From Lagopus muta (taxonomy: Eukaryota; Chordata; Aves; Galliformes; Phasianidae), in contig NC_064438.1 in assembly GCF_023343835.1 (NCBI RefSeq), positions 22,030,077-22,094,076 of the forward strand: DNA of 64,000 bases, written 5' to 3'. The translations under genes and the position numbers were made by a program. The first letter of the stretch is position 1; every line of letters starts with the position of its first letter. Below, in pieces: positions 34,916 through 48,300 of the stretch. The notes under the pieces were generated by a model. It was not told the DNA's origin. It searched no databases and saw only the letters and a program-made list of their open reading frames with translations.

Positions 34916-37747
34916 TATGAGCAGGTTCTGCTCAGCCCCTGTATAAAATAACTGCTGTAGAAGCCTCCCTGAGCTCCTCTACCATAAACACTGATGCAAA
35001 TCATTTATTTGGTTTTCTTCAACTTTTTCTCCCATTAAGTGCCCCTTTGGCGCCTCAGTCATTTGCAGGAGCTGGTGGCTTCCCAGCAGCCTGGCAAGCT
35101 CAATCAGATCACGGCCAGGAGCACGCTGGAGACAGAACTTTTACTCACTGTGTATCTTATTGGATTCTAGCATGAGGGACCTCACCCTGGGCTGAGGCTC
35201 CTGATGTTACTGTTACGACTAATTGCTGTTATCTCCGTCTAGATTTTGGAGTTGCTTCTTAACAAACAGACAAACAAAACCAACGATAAAACTCTTTGTG
35301 TCTGATGCCTTGCAGGTGCTGTAATCATGCACAGCTGCTTTTGAGGGCTGTGTCCATCTAAGAAATATTTCTTAGTGGTGACTGTAGCAGGGAAATGGCT
35401 GTGGGCTGCCTCACACAGGTATCATTTTCTTCTCTGTGAAAACAAATGGAAGCAATGCATCTGCAAGCACAAAGAGCTTTTTGTATAACTCTTTGAATGA
35501 GCATATGCATTAGAGGAATGTGATGACAATAAACTTGCTATTATCTGCCCACACAGTCCCAGCCCTGCCTTGCATGCCCTGGAGCTCACAGCCAAGCCCC
35601 TTTGGCAGCAATGACACTGAGCTGCAGACGTGATTCTAGATGCAGCGATGGGACCATGTGGGATGCGGGGACGCTCGGTGCCAGCTGGGTTGGAAAGAGA
35701 GGCTCTTGCCACAAACGCTGCAGAAAGATTTTGGGGTCGCTGTGTCAGCTGTACCTGTCAACACACCTCTGTGAAAGTGATACCAGTACATTCACAGCTT
35801 CAGAGGCAGCCTCATAAAGTGCTGTGCTCAGCTCAACAAGTTATAGGTGTTACTGCACGGACTTCTAATGAGGCGTCTTATGGAAATCAGATACTGAGTT
35901 GGACCCACTATCAGAGCAGTCCATCGAGGACAGAAAGTGCTGCCCTCCAACTTCAAATAAACAGCATCTGCACAACTGCTCATATTCACAGATGAGTCCA
36001 TTTTAAACTCATTCCAAGAAAGCCAAATTTGATAGTTTAAGACCTAATTTAATGTTGTTCGTGATCATCTAGCAATGGACATTAAAAGAAGACTGAAAAT
36101 ACATGATAATATTGGCAAGCGAATGCTGAAATCTCATAGACTTTGCAAGACTAGAGAGGGATCAGAGTAATAATTCTTCAGAAGGATGGCAGGAGAATTA
36201 ACAGTCTTTTTTCATGTCTTGATAAGAAAGTAAATAGATAATTTACAAAATGAAGTGTACAGAAAAGAAGATCCAGACTGCTGTCACACCATAATCGAGG
36301 TTTAACCTTTAATATCACAATGTAAAAGTTTACCTTGGCAGTAAAGTCATCATCATTAGGTTACACAGTGCAAAGCAACTTGTACATCTTCAACATAAGA
36401 CATGAGAAAAGAATGTGTAGAGTCACTGCCAGGTTTCTGAGCAGTAAATGCCATGCGGTGCTGCCAGAAGGGCTCCACCAACATCACATGTGTTGTAGGC
36501 ATACACACTGAGGGCTGGATAACTGAGAAAGAATCAGAAAATTGGGATAATTGCTAGCTTTCATGAGGCATTATATTTCAGAAAGGATAAAGGGAAAAAA
36601 AGAAAAAAACTACTTACGTAAAACTAGTAATTTTTTTCTGGACTTTGGGCAGGCATGCAAGTATGCACCATATCCCATAGATCTATTATTAACGCATTCC
36701 AAATTTGTTTATAAGGACTCTACTGAGCTTATGTATACATAAGAGATAAGTTAGATACCAGGAATAGAGATGGTATGTCTAACTGTGCAAAAATAATTAG
36801 TCTAGAGCATGAGCCCTGGTTTCTGTCAGCCTGATGGATGTAACATGAGCAGGGTGTTGGAGCTGTTCCATACTATTTATCACTGCTGGGCAATGTCACA
36901 CATTTTACTTTTCAGATTTTTACATTCACATTTTCTCATGTGTGGTGACACAGTGTCAGTAAGAAGGAGCAGTTTGGGTTATCCTATGAATGATCTGAGC
37001 ACCAGAAGAAATAAGACACGCACTGCTGGAACAGCGTCATCGAAGCACACCTGATAACTGAATGCATTGCCTTCAAAAGATAGCAATCCTTGAGTGGTTT
37101 TATTTTTCATACTTTCATTTAATCAGTCTTGGCTGATTATCCCTAAGTGCTGGAGAGAAACCTATCTCACATTTTCATGCATGAAATTCGCTTTGGCAAG
37201 GCAGACAAAATCAGCAGAAGCAGCTCTTTCCCTGCCTCCAAAGTTGGACAGCAGCTGAACTGAATGGAGAGCTGAGTTCATCGTTTTGGGGCAGAGCAGG
37301 TGAAGTGACCTGTCACAGCAGGTGGCCACCCCCAGCCCGCTCCCCAGCGCCAGCCCCCACGTGCCCAGCACTTGAATGGCCATCCGGCAGCATCAGGCTG
37401 GCAGTGAGGAGGCAGGCGTGGATACTGTGAGAACTGGAGCTTCAGAGCTGTGCTGAGATGGCTCAGGGCCCAGAGCTGTTTTCTCTTGCTGAAGAGCAGA
37501 GAAATCTGACAGCCCTGCCAGTGACTGAGAGCTTCAAGATGGGAGAGGATTTGGGAAACTTCCCTGAAAAAGTCTGCCTTCCAGTGCCTTACAACTCTCT
37601 GAGAAAAAGTTTTTCTTGGTATCCAAACTGAACCGCCCATGATGCAACTTAAGATCCCACTTATCCTATTACTGTTACTTGGGAGAAGAAGCTGACCTCC
37701 ACCTCACTACAATACAACTCAGGGCAGCCCAAGAGGCCTCAGCTGCA
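34916..37747. other. Intergenic, nothing recognised
   Basis: Unique sequence with no exon, RNA gene or element that I can name. The 35,630-35,995 plus-strand open frame (121 codons) has no family resemblance. Confidence 0.55.
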
Positions 37748-38000
37748 CCATCTTGTAGTGGAAATGCGAAGTCATGTCTTGAAGCAGTGATTGAGCACCT
37801 GGTGGGAAGGCAGGGCCCACCTAGGGGAGTCAGTTGCAAGCACTGCATCTGAATGACCAGAAGGGCTGGAGCCAGGATCCACCCCTTCCCAGACCTCATT
37901 TCAGGGTTGGCAGTGGAGGCGAGGGAATCTTACTGGAGATCCCTGTGTACCTGAGACCTTCTGAAGGTAAGAAGCTTTTCTTTCCTTTGTGTTTCTGCCT
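37748..38000 (+). repeat. Dispersed repeat, copy B
   Basis: Pairs with 30,679-30,935. The same order of blocks is seen: GTGATTGAGCACCTG, GGGCTGGAGCC, CCCAGACCTCATTTCAGGG, CTGGAGATC, then CTGAG-CCTT. The TATA-like block has decayed to CATTTCAGGG (37,897-37,906), the hairpin is lost, and the donor-like position reads AAG followed by GTAAGA (from 37,967). Divergence from copy A is high, implying an old family. Confidence 0.6.
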
Positions 38001-40524
38001 CTGTGGTTGCTGCGCTTGAGCTTATCGTTGCTTACTATAGCCTAGAACTCTCCTACCCTGCTGTCACTTGTTGTGTTTCCCGTTATGTTACAGTGTTAAA
38101 CATCTCCATCTTGTGAAGGTGTTGTGGGGCCTTTTGCAGTCAGCACAGTGAGGAGTTGAGTCTTCTCCCACGTATTTCCAAGGAATGACAAAACTTGTGT
38201 GAGAATGTGAGGTATCAGGCACAGAGAGATGTAAATAAGTATGAAGCCAGTAAGAAGTCTGGGGCAGGAGGCCTAGACCTGCATAATCTGGTGTGACATC
38301 ATCACTATTCAGTGGTGACAGTTCTTGTAGAGACTTGCCTGTGGAAGTGCAATGTTCAACCCACGAAATACTGGATTTTCAGTAACCCACTGAAACATGT
38401 TGCTAAGCTGATTAGTGATATATATGATGATCTGATTGCATTCAAAACTGTTTCTATCCTGCCCCTCAAAGACCAGGAAAACAGCCACAGAACCAGTTCT
38501 GTGCCTATGGAAACATTCTTCACCGGCTTGCCTTATGTGAGAAGTCACTGTTATAATTAATGTGGAGATGGAATTGCTAGTTGTCATCACTGACAAAGAC
38601 AGACAACTACCAAAGCTATTACTTGTGTCAAATAGCATCAGTTGTTAATAACATGTTTTTTTTCTGACATGATGAGTAGCAGAAGTATAATATTAAACTA
38701 GGGTTCATCCAATTGAACAGAACACATTGTGAATAGCCTGTGTGAAGCTTTGGAGCTTTCAGACACAAAAATCAAATTGTATCTAGTTGATTTTTCTAAA
38801 AGCTGAAGTTAAGCAGGAATTAATGCAGTCACTACCATCAGGGATGAATGATAGGAGAACTCAAACAGAGCTATTGGCTCAGAGATCCTAGAACCTGCTA
38901 CAGGAACAGTACCAGACAGGAGGTTGGCTGTGTGGTTTGGCTGCTTCTCTTGAGTGTATGCTCAGCACAGGAGCTACACAAATTCAGTGCTGCTGCTTTT
39001 CCAGAGGAAGGCAGAAGCCTGCCTGGCGCCGCATGTCGGGTGCTCAGGGTGTTCCTTGCTCTCCCTCACTGGGTCCCACTGAGTTCCTGAGTTAGGTACT
39101 GCTGAGTTTCATACACTGTGCACTGTGTAAAAATTGTATTTTTCCAAGGTTTTGCATATTTTGAGCACCAACTTCAGTGAATGTATTTTTTTTTTCTAGG
39201 AGAAAGCATTAAGGACTTACCGTTGCCAGCCTGTTCATGCTTCATACACTTGCAGTACATCCTTCTTACTCATTTTCTTTGTAAAACAGTTTCTGTTTCT
39301 TCAATGTCTTTCTATAGAAGTTTCCCTATGCCTTTACCATTTTTTTGATCTCTCTCTATACCCACTACATTAATCTACATCACAGAGGAAAGATGCTTGC
39401 TCTTTGTTAAGGCTGCAAGGGTTTTTCTGCTTTGTAGCTGATTTTTTTTCTAGGCTCAGAAGTACGCGCGTTCACTTGCATAACTCACAGGCTTGTCACA
39501 AATCATGGTGACACAGGATGGTGCTGAGATCCAAATGAATGATTGCTAGAGAGAAGGCTTGTAAAATCTAACTTCTCTCTGAAAAATAAAAAAATGTTTC
39601 TGCTTTCCTAGTTAAAAAGACTTATCTCTTGTCCTCCAGAAATGTCAGGAATTCAAGATATAGACTGGGTAATCTTCTGGGCATGTAGCCCTTGAGGAAT
39701 CCACCTGTGCTCTGATGCTGACAAGGATCAGTATGCTCTGTACTGGAGGTAAAAGGGCACCATCTGCACCAGGAGGAGAGAATGTGGAATGGGGACACAG
39801 CTGGTGTCACTCAGATTGCAGCAGGGGCTGCTTGCAGCTGCTGATGGCTGCAGAGGGGCTGTAGCCAGGTAGTGTATATCTCAGCCCCATACGTTGTTAT
39901 GGGGCTGCACTATGATGATCTCATTCATGCTATGAAACCATTCATGTGGGCATGGATTTGAGGTTTGCTGCTGACAAAGCCAGCTGGCCTGGGGAGCTGC
40001 ATCCACCTCCCGTAAGCATCTCAGAGATCAGGGCAGCCCGTCCTGTAGGTTTCACGATGCATTCCAATCTTCTGTTAAACAAAACATTACACAAATTTTT
40101 CTTGCTAGATTTCCTGGTAGTGCAGAGTTGAAAACCAGAGCTGCCTTCATGTGTATCAAACAAATCTTGAAGACTAATGTTAGAAAATGTTTTGCTGACA
40201 CATATTCTTAGCTTAATAACTAAAGAGAGGTGGCTGCAGATGCTTGTGTGAAAATGTGGAGTTTAAAAGATGTTGGAGTAGGAGTGAGGAGGTGCTGGGG
40301 TCTGTGGGTTGTACTCATCTATGTAGAAATGAAGTCATCCCAATAAGACTGAAAAGATGTTTAACTCCTTGTCTCTTTTTGTCTTTGTTAAAACATAAAA
40401 TTTCTCCTAGCTCCAATTTGAGATTAAGTGTTTTCTGTGATGTGTGATTCCTGCTCAGGTTTTAACAGAGGGTGCTCATTAATCTCTTCTTGTCTATGGT
40501 TAAACGTTGCTTGCAGAGAAGCAG

Positions 40525-40562
40525 TTTCTTTCTTTCCTTCTTTCTCTCTTTCTTATTCTTTT
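40525..40562. repeat. Pyrimidine (CT) tract
   Basis: About 30 nt of uninterrupted C/T followed by a further T-rich stretch. Homopyrimidine low complexity. Confidence 0.75.
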
Positions 40563-42504
40563 AAGTGAACAATGGTTTGCAAAAGTGTAGCCATTGCAGG
40601 TCGCTCACTAACAGGGTAATGATAGCACAGTGGGAATACCTTCTTCTGTATGTCCCTTGTTGCACTCAGCCCAAATTGCTGCATGCCTGGCTCTTGGAGA
40701 TTGTCAACAAAACCCCAGTGAGGGCTGCTACATAGGTACGCAAGTGTGTAAAAACTCAGTAATGAGAACTTGTTGTATCTTACTGTGAATTCAAGGGGAT
40801 TTTGTGCTTTAGCTGTACAAGACAAGTGCCACTTCTGCCTGTCATTACTGAGAAGGAATGACAAAGTAACATTTTAACCAAGTTTATAAATTTCTGTGGA
40901 GTTTCTCCACCTAATCCCAAGGCAGGTGCTCTCTGCCAGTAGTTGTTTATCCAGCGAATGGGCCATGTTTGCTGTTGTTTTTCTTTATAAATTGGTGTGA
41001 CCCGGTCTGCTCTTGGACACAAGAACACATTCTCTGTCGGTGTTGCCTCTATCACATGGAGTCGTGCTTCAGAACGCCTGAGCAGGGTGACATATTTGGG
41101 AGTATATGCAAGCAACTCCAGAGCCCTGCCTTCCATGACCAGCTGCAGTGCTGCCTGGCTGTGTGAATCTGTGAGATATTTCATCTCCTGTCCTCTATAT
41201 TATGCAGTTAGACTGAGAGATGTGTAGGTCAAGGCCTGCCATTTCCTACCCTTGCACAGAATATCTGGAATGCCTGCAGCCAAAATGATACTCAAGAATA
41301 AACAAAGCTAATTCCTCCCAATCCAAGCAGAAGATGAGTGCTGTAACAGTAAGAAGGGGTCTAGATGCAGACAGTCTCTTCTAGGAATTAGGTGGCTTCA
41401 CCTTTGTGTGATTCTCTTACATTCCTGGTGCTTAGAGATTGTTTCTCACTTTCTACATGTGGTACTTGTAACCTGTCCCCCTCCACACGTGTGTGGCTGC
41501 AGATTTGGACAGAACAGCTGGGGGCCTGTGGCCCTTTCCAGCTGTGCTCGCTCACTCTGGACTATTCTCTCCCCTTTGCTCTAGAGGACAACCTTTCCCA
41601 TTCTTCTCCTCCAGCATCTGCTGCCTATTTTCATAGAGCTAAGCCTGCCTCTTCCTTTTCCTTTAATTGTGTTGAAGAAATGCAAAGCATTTGGCTTGGA
41701 AGTGTTTCCTCCGAAAGGCAAAAACATGTTCACAAGCAATGCTCGGCTTTCAGTTTCCTGCACAAAGCAGGGCAAGATCCTTTTCTCCTCTCCCAGTCAT
41801 CCTCGGAGGTGATCTGAGGACGAGCTGCTGTGAGCAATTGATCAGAAAGGGCGCTATCATCTGTCCTCTCCCCAGGGACTGATTTACACCAAGAATTTGA
41901 GAAATGATCATTTTGCGCAGCACATATATCTACACCATGTGTCATCACTAGATTGGACTAATTCTTCCTCCATGCTTCATGCCTTCAAGAAAATTTTTAT
42001 TAAGAGTTTCCACAGACAGCAGAAAAATGCCTAGGGGGTTAACTGAAGTGGTCTCTTTTGGATGTTTTCAGGTGGCTACATGAAGATCAAGAAAGGACAT
42101 CTTGTCTTTTGTCTGCCTTCCAGTGCTTTGCTTTTTCATTGTTCAATTTTGAGACTGTTTTTTCTGGTGAACTTACGTCATCATATTGCTATTGTAGGAC
42201 TTGATGACTAACTTGTCTAGCACTAAAGATGGATCTATGCCATCAAGGTCACCGGCTTCACTCCAAGCTCTGTGCTGTCTCTCCTTGCCCCAGTGGGACC
42301 ATCCCTTCCCTCCACCTGCCCTCACTAGCGCAACCCCAAGTCTCATGGGGGCCAGCCATCTCCTTCCTTCCTTTCCTGATCCTAAAATTTAGCAACACCT
42401 CAAGGCCCCTCCTTGTGTGCTGGGAGCATGCTCTGCTGCAGCTCGTTACAGCACCTGCCCAAGACACACTTGGCTGCATTATTTAAGATAGTGTCAGAAG
42501 GTTT

Positions 42505-42530
42505 AAAAACAAACAAACAAACAAAAAAAC
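42505..42530. repeat. (AAAC)n microsatellite
   Basis: About five AAAC units flanked by A runs. No adjoining retroposon body was recognised. Confidence 0.8.
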
Positions 42531-45294
42531 CAGTTGGATGTGAGTAAAATCTATGAAGAAAAGGTGTGAGAAGAAACCTGCATGCTTTTCCCTGATCTCT
42601 GTGCTCTTGGACATCTTTGTCTCAAGAGCTGTTTCTTATTGCTTTGATTACTGTCCAGAAAATGCTTCTGTCATGCTGTTTGTGCAGCCACCTGAGCAGC
42701 AGCAGCAGTACCTGTCAGGTCATGGGATCCACTGGGAAAATGCTTTCCCATGTGCAAAAGGTAACAAACAGAAACATGTGACAAGGCTTACTGAAATGGA
42801 AATGAGCTGCAGAAGACAGCCCAGGAGATGAGGCGAACCTGCCCACAAACCTAGAGTTACAAGAGCAGAACATGGGCAGGATGACAGCTGCACTGTGAGA
42901 ATGAGCTGTAAACTGTTGTTCTCCTGCTGCCTTCGGGTGTCTTGAGAATGTCCAGGCCAGGAGAGCTGAGGATGTGAGGCTCTCAGGTTGTTGTCTTTTT
43001 GGTCAATGCAGTGAGAGCAGTGTGCAAGAGGAGGCAATGCTGTGCCTGGAGGGATGTTTATCACAGGTATGTCCCCGACAATGGATTCCCCATGGGCTTT
43101 GCAAACCCACTTGCTCATGTTGCACTTGGTAAATTTGTGTGGCAAGATGTGACTTCCCCAAAGCATCAAGGAAAAAGGAAAGTCAGATATTTCCTGGTTA
43201 TGAAACAGATGAGGTGGAAATCAAATGTGGTTCTGTGCCATCATGCGTGCAGATACCCTCACCTGGGAGTGCTTATCAGAAGGATGTTGCTTGCTTTTCC
43301 TCGTCATGTGCAACCTTTGGATTATATTTTGCCTTTGAATTCAGTGATATAATGTATGAAATGTCTCCCTGGTGCAGTCAGCTTCCCTTGATGCGTCTGA
43401 GGATTTCCTGCTGGCTGAGACTGCATTTCCCTGTTTTGTTTGTTCTGTATATGCGTGTGCTTTTGCAGTGAAGGGTTATTTCAGGCTGAACAAGATATCA
43501 TCTCTGGAGGATGGCATTTGTGGCTGTCATTTGTGAAGACTGGTGTGATTGTTCATTAGGGCTCATAACTCACTTTAAAGTCAAGGCAGGATAGCATATC
43601 AGTTAATGCTTCTCCTGGATATTCTTCTCCCTTTCCCACACTCATCCCTGCCTTATGCTCACATAAAGTTTGTACAAACTGTATTCCCATCTGTTCGGCC
43701 TTGTGGACGTGGATCTGATTCCTTTCTCATTGGTTTACAGCAACTCTCCTCTGAGCCTGTATCCACATCCTATCCCTTCCTTCTCCATAAGCTGGCTAAA
43801 TAACGGAGGGTTTTGATTTGTTGTCACTCCTATAAATATTTTATAGTTTTGCTTGGAAACAATTCCCTGCAATTTCCAAATGCTTTCAGTGGATCCAAAA
43901 GTCCCTGCACAAATATCTCTATGTAGAAGTAATATTATAACAACATCAAGTAAGAGTATATCTGATATTCCCAAATCAGGAAATTGCATGATGGGTAATT
44001 CGACTTCTCTCTGTCCTCTGCAGTTTACAGGCAAGGGAACCCAAAGGGGGTGGTGAGGGCCTGAAGATGTTTACTCTCTCTTAGTTGGTAGCTAATTAAT
44101 TTAGCTCTGCTTCTTTGCTCCTTCTTTGGGAGCTGCCCTGCAAAGTGCTGAGAAAGCTCATCTGTTCCAGTGGTCCAGACATCCCTGCTGGCAGGACACC
44201 CATCTCCCAGCAAAGCTATTTGATCAAAGAAAAATCACTGTGCAAAGCAAATGACCTCTGGGTTTGTACTGAGGGATGGATGGAGAAGGTGTTAAAGCCG
44301 GAGTGCTGTGCTTTGTGAGAGCAAAGCACAGACTCAGCCATACAGAGAGCTAAAAAGTACATCCAGAGTTCCAAATCTGTCAGGGTATTAGTTTTGTGCA
44401 TAGATGCACGAGTTTACCGTATGAAGTGTGAAGCCACCTGCCATCTCTTGCCCTGGGAATGAAATCATTAAAATAGGGAGGTGGAGGGAGAGGAAAAGTG
44501 CATTTCCTGCCAAGGTAGCCTTGCATCTCTTTCAGGCTGTGGCTAATAAGATGCTGCATGACAGCTGTATGCTCCCCTGAGGCTGCACTGGGGGTGATTC
44601 CAAGCCACATGGGCAGGATGTCCTCAGCTCCCCACTCTGCTCTGGGACAAGGCCTCCTCCAGGGAAATGTCCAAGTGTTGACCCCTCTTCTCCCCCACCC
44701 ACCTCACTGTCCCTGCTCCTATTCTCCTGATGTGCTCAGGGGCATTTTGGTATTCCCTTCCCAGTCCCAACAGTGTGTGATATGAGGGATGCTGTAGACC
44801 TGCAAGGCTTCAGTTAGCTCTATACTGCTGTCCCATAGCATGGCATGGCCTTAGTGCAGGAAGAGGACAGTACATTGACTGCCACCACAGCAGTGCTGCC
44901 CTACTGTGATCTGGGGCCTGGCTGACTGGCTTGGGAATTGACTGGTAAGAAAAGGCCACAGTGGGTTGTTCCATTGTCAGCCTAAGTGGAAAATATTCAA
45001 ATGCAAAGGAAACCCCAAACCACAATGAAGACTGAAAGGAAACAACACAACTAATGGTGTGTTGTGTTTTTTTTCCTTTGAGAAGTCAAAAACTGCTTCA
45101 GTATAAGAGTGCTGCACTCATGTGGACTTATTTTTCCTGTTTAAGCTGGTTACAGCAGCTGTCTTGGATGTGAGTTCTGTTTTCCTGCCTTTTTCTACCA
45201 GACCTCATCCAAATGCCAATGTCATGCATCAGCTCTCATCTGGTGGGATGGAAAATGACACCATGATTTTGTTTCAGTGGGATCTCAACCTGTG

Positions 45295-45386
45295 CAGTGG
45301 GAAGCTCCCTGGTTGCTTCCCTGTTACGTCTCACCTCCTACAGACCAGAGAGCACTCAGACAGGAGAGCCAGTGGGAAGCTCCCTG
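45295..45386. repeat. 17-bp direct repeat, 75-bp offset
   Basis: CAGTGGGAAGCTCCCTG occurs identically at 45,295-45,311 and 45,370-45,386. The repeated unit itself contains the palindrome GGGAAGCTCCC-like core. The sequence between the copies is not clearly related, so this may be a small duplication remnant. Confidence 0.7.
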
Positions 45387-48300
45387 AAGGGTATGTTTCC
45401 TTGACCCAATACTTCTGCCAGGACCGTGGTGACAAGAGAGCTGTGACCTGTCCAGGGCTTGTCACAGGACAATTGTGCACCATACCTGTTGCCATTTTGA
45501 TCTCAGGAGATTGCCTACTGATTCCCTGTGATTTGAGATTTTGATCTCTTATTGGTTGAAAACATTTTGTAGGTAGATGGTGCTTGTTTGTCTAATTAGA
45601 CTCAAGTAATGTGGTAGCAATAGCATCAGCAATCCTGGTTTTTGCTCCAGACCAGGAATGTCAAAACCCCCTGGGGCTCACAGTTCACCGGTTGGCACAG
45701 AACAGATGTTGGTGTCTGGAGCAATGGGCAGAGGCCCCAACTCGTCACAGAGCGGAGAAGTCCCTGGGAAGCACTGTTTGTGCTGGTTTTCTTCCTACCT
45801 TCATCTTTCTGGCCAAGCCATTGACGCTGTCAGCTCAGTTTAAGTTCAAACCACCTCTCTGCTTCCTTACAGTGAGGACCGTGTGTGCTGCAGGCTGCCA
45901 AGAGGAAAATAACTACATGAGCATTTAAAGCAGCCTGGGCAGGAAAAGATGGAAGAGAGGAACTGTGAAGGAGTCTGTCAAAGTGACAGAGGCTTCCTGG
46001 GTGCCTCCTGCAAAGGGCAGGAGTCTAAAAGGAGCAGGAGGAATAAGCAGATGAGAACATGGACCCTTGAAATTGAGGGTGGTAAAAGCACAGTGCAAAT
46101 TAATGGTGTCTTGCTTATCTTCATCCCCCAGTCTCTGTCTCTAACACACTGGGGCAACTTGGTATTTTTCTTCTCCTGTATCATTAGAGATATTGAAGTC
46201 TGTGGGTGGCCAATCATTTCCTTCAGGTGTCACTGAGGCTTCCATCTGGGTAATGTTTTCCTTGTCAGATCTGCTCTGCGGACACAGTGTGTCAGTTTCC
46301 TCTTTTGTCAGAGAAGTGGCAGTGGCACTTGTATGTCAGCTGGGAAGGTGGAGATGTAAGTTTGTTTCTCATCAAGTGTACGAAGTCATGAACTGAAACA
46401 TGAAAGTTTCTCCCCGGTAAAAACCTTCCTCAGAAAGACAAATGGTGGCAAATACTGTTGTTCCCCCTTGGTAACTCAAACATGTTCATTCATTCACTTC
46501 CAGATCACACCCCAATCTGAACAACTGAATGAATGAACACATGTCAAAGAAGGGTGAGCAATGCACCAAGTTGGCAGGGCATGAACTGTGGTTGTAGGGT
46601 TCCCATGTGCTAAATTTCTCAGGTGAAGCTATGAATATGAATGAGTGAACCTCATGGACCTTTCCTTTAATGGAAAAAGCCACATGTGACCTTGCTGGCA
46701 GGAAGGACAGAGTGTCCTAACTGCCATTCTGCTCTCTGCTCTTCTGGTGTGGAGCACAGGCTGCTGGAAGGCTGGCAAAAGCATTCCCACGTGGCTTCTC
46801 CCTTACTCTCTTTCAAACTCAGGAAACTTGAAATAATATGTGCTCTCTGCACTGTCAAGGATCAAAGTCTAACGTGTTCCAACAAGTTTCTCTAATCTTC
46901 ATACATCTGTGGTATCAAAGATGCTTGTCTAAACAAAACTTCTGAACAGTGTGTAGTGCTACCTGAGACCTGATGGGGAAAAGGGAGGAAATGCACCTTA
47001 TTAATTCTCTTTCTAATTTACATGGCATTTTATGAGCAAGTGAAACTCATTTTCTTCAAAGATATTAGATCTGGGAAATGCAGCTGATAATTTAAGCTGG
47101 TAGATTGATGCGTTAGAGGCAAGCTACGGAGGTTTTGATGAAATGATGCCCTTATCTGATAGAGCAGCAGCTGAGATACATAACTGTACAAACCATGAGT
47201 CTGATCTTGTGGGTAGATGTTTCCTTCTAAGACCCTTTGGAGTTATAGTTCACCATTCCTTTGAGACAGTGTATTGCAGCCCAACAGGGATAGTACATAC
47301 CATGGATTTTTAACTGAAGTATGCCACTTAGGGCTAACTACCTGCAGTTTTGTCCTTTCCCACCTGTTTCACAAATAGTTTACAAGTTCTGTCATTTGTT
47401 AAACGCATTACTTCACCTCTACATCTGTGCTGTGTACTCCTGCTGCAATGTATCATATACTACATATATATGCACACTACATATTCCAAAACAGGGAATC
47501 TCTCTGGCTCACGTATGATTCCTTCCACTACAGCAAGTGTCAGTGACACGTTGTTTAAGATCCGTCAGCTACACTATATTTAGCATTTCTTTTTTAAACC
47601 AAGACTTGTCACAGAAGAACAAATTGTGTCATTCACTAGAATAATCTCTCCCACAAGGAGACACTTTGAACAATGGGAATACCATGAGTGCTGTAATTAT
47701 GTAAATCACAAACAATCTAATTCCATCACATCACTAGCTAAAACAATGCATGCTAAATGACAAAGAGTAGGTACAGGTGCGCATACTTCAGTGTCTACTG
47801 AAAATATGCTGTCTGGGGTTGTATATGGTATATGCTTCTTGCCTTGTGCACTGTTGTTTTTTGTCACTTTGACCCAGAGTCAGCCCTAAATTAACCCTGC
47901 AAGGACTGTTCAGGATGAGGACCAGCACAAACTGTCTGCACAGAGATTTTGTTGCTGCTGGGAATTTGGAATGAACACTGCAGTGCTATTATTTGGATCT
48001 GATTACATAATTCCAATTGAACTATATTTCAGTTGAATTATTATTTCAAGCTGGAGGAGGTGCATCATTACATGCCATCTCTACTCCTTGACACCGCATT
48101 TTAGTATTATGCCCAACTTCAGTACTCTCTTTTGAGGAACTTTCATCCTTGTCAGTCCCAGATGTGTCACCACACCTCTGTCAGCCATGGGGATCTCCTT
48201 AGCCCTCATATACATATTTGTTTCCCCAAGAGTCTGATAAATTCTAAGAAGCAAGCAACAGAAGTTCTAGTCTATTTAGGGTTGCTAAATTTGATGGTAC

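Noticed and set aside
30679-38000. Complete endogenous provirus bounded by the two related repeats
   Set aside because: Spacing would fit, but I see no gag, pol or env-like frames in between and the two copies look too diverged to be LTRs of a single insertion.
45122-45544. 140-codon plus-strand open frame as a gene
   Set aside because: No recognisable domain and no convincing splice context; kept only as a comment on the direct repeat.
48008-48046. Imperfect AATTCCAATTGAA / TTCAGTTGAATT hairpin
   Set aside because: Several mismatches in AT-rich sequence; not distinguishable from chance.
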